This document shows positions 58,563 through 64,000 of a stretch of DNA of 64,000 nt, piece after piece. Source of the DNA: Algoriphagus sp. A40 (GTDB taxonomy: Bacteria; Bacteroidota; Bacteroidia; Cytophagales; Cyclobacteriaceae). Under the pieces are notes generated by a model, which did not search any database, was not told the origin of the DNA, and was given only the letters and a program-made list of their open reading frames with translations. Where the stretch lies: the NCBI RefSeq assembly GCF_002002735.1, contig NZ_MUNY01000028.1, positions 18,824 to 82,823 of the forward strand, in the 5' to 3' direction. A program made the position numbers and the translations under genes. Numbering within the stretch: the first letter of the stretch is position 1; the number at the start of each line of letters is the position of its first letter.

Positions 58563-58932
58563 ACTTGATAAAAAGACAGAGGAATTGGAGCAAACTCTGG
58601 CCAAGCAATTGGAAGTGTTGAAGAAAGATTCCCAAGAATGGCTGAAAGTAGGAGCTGTAGTTGCGGTCGGGGCACTTTTGACTTATGGAATCATCCGTGC
58701 CACAAAAAAGAAAAAAGTAAAAACCACGGACAAAGCTTTGGAGGTATTGGAGAAAGAAGGACTTCTCAATGAGGACATCAAAAAGCGTCTGACCAAGTCA
58801 AAAGGTTCATCTTTTTGGCCAAATCTGACCCAGAGGTTGATCATTTTGGGGCTTGCCTTGGCCAAAGACAAGATTTTCAGCGAGATTTTTTCTTCCCCGG
58901 CAGAAGTAAAAGAAGGTGAAAAAAGTAAGTAA
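58552..58932 (+). CDS. Single-pass membrane protein, 126 aa
   Basis: A coiled-coil-like N-terminus (KKTEELEQTLAKQLEVLKKDSQEW) leads into one membrane helix (VGAVVAVGALLTYGII), then a basic region and a second weak hydrophobic stretch (LIILGLALAKDKIFSEIF). It starts 11 bases inside the holin-like gene and ends 17 bases inside the GGGPS gene, so three genes are translationally coupled. Function unknown. Confidence 0.78.
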   Translation: MSNKLDKKTEELEQTLAKQLEVLKKDSQEWLKVGAVVAVGALLTYGIIRATKKKKVKTTDKALEVLEKEGLLNEDIKKRLTKSKGSSFWPNLTQRLIILGLALAKDKIFSEIFSSPAEVKEGEKSK

Positions 58933-59671
58933 ACTCCTCAAAGGGCTCTCCAAATCCCAAAAAAAAGGAATTGCCTGGTTGGTTGACCCAGAAAAGGAAA
59001 CGGATTTGAGCCGATTCGCATGGGTAAAAGGCTCAGGTTTGGATTTGATCCTGGTGGGTGGCAGTAGCACTTCTTCAGAGAATTTCGAAAACACTGCCCG
59101 ATCCCTTGGAAAAGTAGCCGGAGAGATTCCGGTTTGCCTTTTTCCTGGCTCCCATCTCCAGCTTTCTCGGCATGCGGATGCGATTCTGTTTATGAGTTTG
59201 ATTTCGGGTAGAAATCCCGAGTTTTTGATTTCCCATCAGGTTCTTGCTGCACCTGAGCTAGCAAGAATGGATTTGGAAGTGTTACCCACAGGGTACATTT
59301 TGGTCAATCAGGGGGAGTTGCTCAGTGTCCATTCAGTGAGTCAGACTTTGCCCCTTTCCAACGAGGATTTCGAGCAGGTCAAAGCAACAGCCTTGGCTGG
59401 TAAATTTCTTGGAATGAAATATTTTTACCTGGATGCCGGGAGCGGAGCCGGATTCCCGGTTAGCCCAAAAGTGATCTCGGAGGTGAAGTCCACAGTAAAT
59501 TTGCCTCTGATTGTTGGGGGGGGATTAAACAGTCTTGAGAAAATAAGGACGGCATTTGAGGCCGGTGCAGATCTGATTGTTTTGGGCAATTCCATAGAAA
59601 AAGACCCCGGCTTTTTGGCCGAGGTCCTGGATATCAAGGAATGGTACAATCTGTCACTGAATATTAATTAG
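58916..59671 (+). CDS. Geranylgeranylglyceryl/heptaprenylglyceryl phosphate synthase homologue
   Basis: A TIM-barrel prenyltransferase of the PcrB/GGGPS family, which joins a polyprenyl diphosphate to glycerol-1-phosphate, the first step of archaeal-type ether lipids. Phosphate and substrate sites are AWLVDPEKE, LILVGGSS, FPGSHLQLS, YLDAGSGAGFPV, IVGGGLNS and VLGNSIEKDP. GTG 58916 starts inside the upstream gene. At 251 aa it matches the bacterial group. Its product in this organism is not known. Confidence 0.88.
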   Translation: MKKVSKLLKGLSKSQKKGIAWLVDPEKETDLSRFAWVKGSGLDLILVGGSSTSSENFENTARSLGKVAGEIPVCLFPGSHLQLSRHADAILFMSLISGRNPEFLISHQVLAAPELARMDLEVLPTGYILVNQGELLSVHSVSQTLPLSNEDFEQVKATALAGKFLGMKYFYLDAGSGAGFPVSPKVISEVKSTVNLPLIVGGGLNSLEKIRTAFEAGADLIVLGNSIEKDPGFLAEVLDIKEWYNLSLNIN

Positions 59672-60583
59672 GGATTCTCTTCTGCGCATTTTTCCTGCAG
59701 GTACCCCATACATCATTTTGAAACGACGGCAGAAATACGCGGTGTCTTTATAGCCGACTTCTTTTCCTATATCACGGATTGATTTTTTGGAGGTACGAAG
59801 CAGTTCAACGGCAGTCTCCATCCGTTGGTATTCAATGTAATCCTGGGGATTGATTCCGGTAAGCATTTTAAAATACTGGCCCACATAATCCTCAGAGACA
59901 TTGGCCACTTTTGCCAGGACTTTGTTGGAAAGGTCTCCTCCGATATTGGCTTTTATAAAATTGAATAGGTCAATCAGCCTCGGATCTTTGAAATAGGTCG
60001 AGTTGGTAGACAATTCTTCGGTGAAAAGTCTGTTTTTTAGAATATGCCGCAAAAGTTCAATAACCAACACTTCAGTCTGAGCCTTCAGAGAGCGCTCTTT
60101 TCCGACATTCGTGGTTTCCAGTTCTTTGATTATATCCTCCACCAAAGTGGCAATCCGGTCGTTGAACCGGATGATGAAAGGGGGAATGTCCAGAGAATTG
60201 AAAAAATTGACCACATCAAAGACTTTGGACTCAAACTGTACATGTGAAATGCAGTCATCCTCTGTGGTCTTGATGTCTTTGAAACTGATACTTTGGAGAA
60301 ATTTTCTTTTGTTGTCTCCAAATTGATCCATTCCAAGCTCGTTCCGTTTGGTACCGGTCCCAAAAGTGATTTGGGTTTTTTGGCCTTTGGGGATGAAAAG
60401 CACTTCGCCTTCATTGACTAGTTCTTGGTCTTCACCAAATTTCAAAGAACCATGATGTAGCAAAATCAAACTATTTTCGCTTTCTTCATAGTCCATCACC
60501 GTCACAGGTTTTTCAATTTTGAAATTGTTGCCTTTCAAAAAACGTACGTGGACGGACTCAATGACTTTGTTGTAATAATCCAT
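59654..60583 (-). CDS. AraC-family transcriptional regulator
   Basis: A 309-aa regulator with an N-terminal cupin-like ligand domain (ENSLILLHHGSLKFGEDQELVNEGEVLFIPKG) and a C-terminal AraC double HTH (VLAKVANVSEDYVGQYFKMLTGINPQDYIEYQR...IRDIGKEVGYKDTAYFCRRFKMMYG). It is convergent with the GGGPS gene, overlapping by 18 bases. Ligand and targets are unknown. Confidence 0.93.
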   Translation of the reverse strand: MDYYNKVIESVHVRFLKGNNFKIEKPVTVMDYEESENSLILLHHGSLKFGEDQELVNEGEVLFIPKGQKTQITFGTGTKRNELGMDQFGDNKRKFLQSISFKDIKTTEDDCISHVQFESKVFDVVNFFNSLDIPPFIIRFNDRIATLVEDIIKELETTNVGKERSLKAQTEVLVIELLRHILKNRLFTEELSTNSTYFKDPRLIDLFNFIKANIGGDLSNKVLAKVANVSEDYVGQYFKMLTGINPQDYIEYQRMETAVELLRTSKKSIRDIGKEVGYKDTAYFCRRFKMMYGVPAGKMRRRESLINIQ

Positions 60584-60720
60584 GGATAGGTAATAGTAGA
60601 GGTGTTGTAAAAATATAACTTTTCCTTAGCCAAAACAGGAATATTCTATAAAAGGCCTAATTAAAGTAAAAAAAGGTATAATAATTTGTAATTAGACCCT
60701 GATAAAATTTTCCAATAGGA

Positions 60721-61860
60721 TTATTTTAGAATTTTTCTGGAGATTACAATCCGCTGAATCTCAGAAGTTCCTTCGTAGATCTGAGTGATTTTTGCGTCCC
60801 GCATCAATCGTTCGACATGATATTCTTTGACATACCCATATCCTCCATGCACCTGGACTGCCTCAATGGTGACGTTCATGGCCACTTCGGAGGCGTAAAG
60901 TTTGGCCATGGCAGAGGCATGGGCATAATCCTCACCCTGATCTTTAAGCCAGGCAGCCTTGTACACCAATAGTCTTGCGGCTTCGATTTGGGTAGCCATA
61001 TCTGCCAGTTTGAACTGAATTGCCTGGTGCTGGCTGATCGGTTTTCCAAAGGTTTTTCTTTCCTTGGAATAAGCCAAAGCCAATTCATATGCACCACTTG
61101 CAATTCCCAAAGCTTGGGCAGCAATCCCGATTCTGCCTCCGTTAAGGGTTTCCATGGCATAAGTAAATCCGAATCCTTCCTCCCCAATTCGGTTTTCGAC
61201 CGGGACTTTGACGTCTGTAAACATCAGGGAATGGGTATCAGATCCACGGATTCCAAGTTTGTCTTCTTTTTTTCCGACCACAAATCCTTCCCAACCTCTT
61301 TCTACAATGAATACCGAAATGCCTTTGTGGCCTTTCTGGGAATCTGTTTGGGCAAAGACTAGATATATACTTGCAGATGAACCATTGGTAATCCAGTTTT
61401 TTGTACCGTTGATTAGGTAATAGTCCCCTTTAATTTCTGCTGTGGTTCTCTGTGAGGTAGCATCAGATCCGGCTTCTGGTTCGGAAAGACAAAATGCGCC
61501 TAACACCTCTCCGGTCGCCAGTCGAGTTAGGTACTTTTGTTTTTGGGCTTCAGTCCCATATTTTTCAAGTCCCCAACAAACGAGTGAATTGTTGACAGAC
61601 ATGGACACAGATGCTGAAGCATCAATTTTTGAAAGTTCCTCAATGGCAAGGACGTAGGAAATGGAATCCATTCCCCCTCCGTTGTATTTGGGATCAACCA
61701 TCATACCCATAAATCCAAGTTCCCCCATTTTTTTGACCTGTTCCAGGGGAAACTTGGCCTGGGTGTCACGATCGATTACTCCTGGAAGTAACTCTTGTCG
61801 GGCAAATTCTCTTGCTGCTTCCTGTACTGCCAGCTGCTCCTCGGAAAGTTCAAAATTCAT
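60721..61860 (-). CDS. Acyl-CoA dehydrogenase
   Basis: A flavoenzyme that oxidises acyl-CoA to the trans-2-enoyl-CoA. The middle-domain motif CLSEPEAGSDATSQRTTAEI and the FAD-site LINGTKNWITNGS are typical. The catalytic Glu is E363 in QIYEGTSEIQRIV, as in short-chain forms. At 379 aa it has normal length. It is monocistronic. Chain-length preference cannot be told. Confidence 0.95.
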   Translation of the reverse strand: MNFELSEEQLAVQEAAREFARQELLPGVIDRDTQAKFPLEQVKKMGELGFMGMMVDPKYNGGGMDSISYVLAIEELSKIDASASVSMSVNNSLVCWGLEKYGTEAQKQKYLTRLATGEVLGAFCLSEPEAGSDATSQRTTAEIKGDYYLINGTKNWITNGSSASIYLVFAQTDSQKGHKGISVFIVERGWEGFVVGKKEDKLGIRGSDTHSLMFTDVKVPVENRIGEEGFGFTYAMETLNGGRIGIAAQALGIASGAYELALAYSKERKTFGKPISQHQAIQFKLADMATQIEAARLLVYKAAWLKDQGEDYAHASAMAKLYASEVAMNVTIEAVQVHGGYGYVKEYHVERLMRDAKITQIYEGTSEIQRIVISRKILK

Positions 61861-61916
61861 AGGACAAGTAAAATTTTGGGTTTAATACCTGATTGAAAAT
61901 ATAGCCCAAAAAAAGA

Positions 61917-61940
61917 AAAGGGGCAAAAACTTGCCCCTTT
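61917..61940 (-). terminator. Terminator after the YugP-like metallopeptidase
   Basis: A perfect 10-bp stem AAAGGGGCAA/TTGCCCCTTT (61917-61926 with 61931-61940) is followed on the minus strand by a T-rich stretch. It lies 22 bases past the stop. Confidence 0.85.
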
Positions 61941-61962
61941 CCGAATTTTATTTTGATCTGGA

Positions 61963-62649
61963 TCAATCGCGGTTGCCGAAGAAAATGAAAATGTAATATG
62001 CCAAAGTCGCTAAGGAAGCCAAAGCAGCCACTACATAAGTCATTGCAGCCCAGTGAAGCGCATCCTTTGACATCTCATATTCAGGTCGTGTTACGATGTT
62101 TCTGGTTTGTACCCAAGCCAAAGCCCGGTTCGAGGCATCAAATTCGACAGGAAGAGTGACTAATGTGAATAGCGTCATCACCGAATAAGAGCCTACCACA
62201 ATATACCCAATAACAGGATAAGGCAGTCCTAGGGCAAATCCACCAAACAGTGACGCAATCAAAACGAAGTTGAGAATCTTGCCGGAGACGTTTTGAACGG
62301 GAACCATGGCAGATCTCATTTTCAGCCAGGCGTATGATGTGGCGTGCTGTACAGCGTGACCGCATTCGTGGGCGGCAACAGCGGTAGCTGCTGCATTGCG
62401 GCCATAGTATACATCCGGAGATAAGTTTACAGTTTTATTCATCGGGTTGTAGTGGTCAGTCAGCTGACCTTCCACACAGACTACCTGCACATCGTGAATG
62501 TTATGGTCAGCCAACATCAACTTGGCGATATCAGCACCAGATAGATTTGCCTGAAGTGCAGTTTGAGAATATTTCTTGAATTTGCTTTTCAGCTTGCTGC
62601 TGACCACAAATCCAAGTATTGCAAATACGACTACGATTAAAATAATCAT
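61963..62649 (-). CDS. YugP-like membrane zinc metallopeptidase
   Basis: A 228-aa membrane protein with zinc motif HECGH (H94, E95, H98 in AAHECGHAVQHA) and about four hydrophobic segments, including an N-terminal helix and two central helices (ILNFVLIASLFGGFALG, VIGYIVVGSYSVMTLFTLV). This is the YugP/neutral zinc metallopeptidase family. Substrate unknown, possibly membrane-protein quality control (inference). Confidence 0.9.
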   Translation of the reverse strand: MIILIVVVFAILGFVVSSKLKSKFKKYSQTALQANLSGADIAKLMLADHNIHDVQVVCVEGQLTDHYNPMNKTVNLSPDVYYGRNAAATAVAAHECGHAVQHATSYAWLKMRSAMVPVQNVSGKILNFVLIASLFGGFALGLPYPVIGYIVVGSYSVMTLFTLVTLPVEFDASNRALAWVQTRNIVTRPEYEMSKDALHWAAMTYVVAALASLATLAYYIFIFFGNRD

Positions 62650-62683
62650 TTTTTTTTGTTTTAAACTGGGTGTAAATACGAAG

Positions 62684-63688
62684 TTAGAGCTTGTCGGGTT
62701 TATTCCAAGCGGGGATTCTCATCATTACGATCCAACTGACCAATCCTGCAATCAGAACCATGATCACTTGTGTTCCGTGGATGATGGCCGCAAAGATTTT
62801 TCCATCAGACTCCGATATTCCGAATTGAATCAAAATGTAAGCCACCAATGCATGGAAGGTACCAATCCCCCCTTGGACAGGTGCTACCATGCCAATTGTT
62901 CCCATTACCATCACCAAAAGCACCTCACCGGGTGTCAAGTTGGCAGTGCTCTGGATACCAATCGACACCATCTGCATGGTGATGAAATAGATTACCCAGA
63001 TCAAAATAGAACTGATCCAGAAACCTGAGGGGTTTTTAAGTCTGCCGATGCTCTTGAGTCCGGTAAGAAGGTGCCTCCCAAAATTTTGAAACTTTTTTAC
63101 TAGCCCATGGTCTTGGAATTTTTTAAGCAGGAGGTATATGAAAACAATGAAAACCGCGGCTCCTCCAATTAATATGGGTAAGTTGCTTTGGAGCTTTCCA
63201 CCGAGAGTTTCCAAATCTATCAATTCTCCTGAAAGAGCTAGGAAAAGTTGATTTTCAACTAGAAATGCAAGAATAATTGTAAAAACTAAAAAAAGGAGGT
63301 CAATACTTCTCTCCAATAAAACTGTACCAAAGAGATGTCCGACCGAAATTCCGTTGGTCCTAGAAAGGACGCCACAACGGGCTACTTCTCCCGCCCTTGG
63401 TACAAGTAGATTGACCAAATATCCAACCATGACCGCATGATAGGCCCTGTTTGCAGTTACTTTTTTGCCTTCTTCAAAATCCAAAAGTAGAGACCATCTC
63501 CATCCTCTAAGCCAATATCCAAATAATGAAATTGCCAGGGAAAGAAGAATCCAAAACCAATTGGAGGATCTAACTTGATCCAAAAGGCTTGAAAACTGTA
63601 TGTCTTTATATAAAAACCAGAAAATCCAGAAAGCAATCGCGAGTGAAATTGCTACCTGGATTCCTTGTTTAATTTTTAAGTTGAACAT
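62684..63688 (-). CDS. Flippase-like membrane protein (LPG synthase TM / UPF0104 type)
   Basis: A 334-aa integral membrane protein with about eight hydrophobic segments. Motifs RAYHAVMVGYLVNLLVPRAGEVARCGVL and VQGGIGTFHALVAYIL are typical of the family that includes lysylphosphatidylglycerol synthase membrane domains and related lipid flippase-like proteins. It lacks the catalytic soluble domain. Its start overlaps the panD stop by 1 base. Lipid substrate unknown. Confidence 0.88.
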   Translation of the reverse strand: MFNLKIKQGIQVAISLAIAFWIFWFLYKDIQFSSLLDQVRSSNWFWILLSLAISLFGYWLRGWRWSLLLDFEEGKKVTANRAYHAVMVGYLVNLLVPRAGEVARCGVLSRTNGISVGHLFGTVLLERSIDLLFLVFTIILAFLVENQLFLALSGELIDLETLGGKLQSNLPILIGGAAVFIVFIYLLLKKFQDHGLVKKFQNFGRHLLTGLKSIGRLKNPSGFWISSILIWVIYFITMQMVSIGIQSTANLTPGEVLLVMVMGTIGMVAPVQGGIGTFHALVAYILIQFGISESDGKIFAAIIHGTQVIMVLIAGLVSWIVMMRIPAWNKPDKL

Positions 63689-64000
63689 TAGGCCAATTTG
63701 TTCCTTTCGTCAGGAAAAATAAGAATGGGTTTGAATTTTTTGGCTTCCTCAAATTCCATTATGGCGTATGCAATGATGATAATAATGTCGCCAACTGCTG
63801 CCTTTCTTGAAGCGGGGCCATTGAGACAGATCATTCCGCTGCCTCTTTCACCTTTGATTACATAAGTCTCCAAGCGTTCCCCGTTATTGATGTTGACAAT
63901 CTGAACCTTTTCGTTTTCGATTAGATTGGCGGCATCCATCAAATCTTCGTCAATTGTAATCGAACCTACATAGTTAAGTTCTGCTTGTGTAACTTTAACC
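63688..64000 (-). CDS. panD: Aspartate 1-decarboxylase, N-terminus beyond window
   Basis: A pyruvoyl-dependent enzyme that makes beta-alanine for pantothenate. The frame runs open past the right edge. Within it, [24 protein letters not shown] contains the self-cleavage Gly-Ser (GS) pair that forms the pyruvoyl group, followed by [37 protein letters not shown] and [10 protein letters not shown]. Only the first few residues are missing. The stop overlaps the flippase-like start. Confidence 0.95.
   Translation of the reverse strand, partial: VKVTQAELNYVGSITIDEDLMDAANLIENEKVQIVNINNGERLETYVIKGERGSGMICLNGPASRKAAVGDIIIIIAYAIMEFEEAKKFKPILIFPDERNKLA

Noticed and set aside
1..64000. CRISPR arrays, tRNA or rRNA genes, and transposases
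   Set aside because: I saw no regularly spaced direct repeats of CRISPR type and no conserved rRNA blocks, tRNA cloverleaf signals or transposase motifs, though short RNAs could be missed by eye.

Overview
The window reads as chromosome from a member of the Bacteroidota, most likely order Cytophagales and family Cyclobacteriaceae (Algoriphagus-like). This placement rests on recognised families, not on a search. Supporting signs are a SecDF fusion, a eukaryote-like IleRS, a TonB receptor with a carboxypeptidase-regulatory domain, many lipoproteins, a DUF5117-type metalloprotease, a bacterial geranylgeranylglyceryl phosphate synthase homologue, and promoter-like TAnnTTTG boxes with few Shine-Dalgarno sequences. 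Genes are dense and mostly housekeeping. I saw no rRNA, tRNA, CRISPR array, transposase or prophage.

Layout. 1-7 kb: a SNF2 ATPase cut by the left edge, lspA and ileS, then a 686-base gap filled with palindromic repeats. 7-14.5 kb: a 58-aa CxxC protein with an RluE-like pseudouridine synthase, an orphan MoxR ATPase, a beta-helix lipoprotein with a TonB receptor, and a DinB-like protein. 14.5-19.5 kb: cupin, wecB, a lipoprotein, a Wzi-like capsule protein and a family 2 glycosyltransferase, which together suggest surface polysaccharide. 19.5-27 kb: SlyD-like FKBP, lipoproteins, rlmH, a fasciclin protein, a Fur-family regulator and a large secreted metalloprotease. 27-31.8 kb: a compact lipid or polyketide locus with a FAD reductase/hydroxylase, UbiA prenyltransferase, type III polyketide synthase and methyltransferase, followed by mscS. 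31.9-38.6 kb: two paralogous lipoproteins around a nitroreductase, a membrane-anchored MutS-like ATPase, purK-purE and three tiny proteins. 38.6-44.3 kb: membrane and secreted proteins, a Fic protein behind three evenly spaced palindromes, an M20 amidohydrolase, and a HupE-like/DUF6702-like pair. 44.3-50 kb: glyS, a porin-like protein, and a signalling operon (122-aa protein, multi-TM protein, histidine kinase, response regulator, Gfo/Idh/MocA oxidoreductase). 50-64 kb: secDF, udk, rdgB, two LOG-family proteins, a holin-like/GGGPS operon, an AraC regulator, an acyl-CoA dehydrogenase, a YugP-like metallopeptidase, a flippase-like membrane protein and panD (cut by the right edge).

The most notable items are the type III PKS/UbiA/FAD/methyltransferase locus (27.1-31.0 kb); the Fic gene whose promoter region holds three 29-31 bp inverted repeats with centres exactly 44 bp apart, the last touching the start codon; an IleRS whose class I signature reads GIHH instead of HIGH; and recurrent TAnnTTTG boxes a few bases upstream of start codons, which suggest leaderless transcripts.
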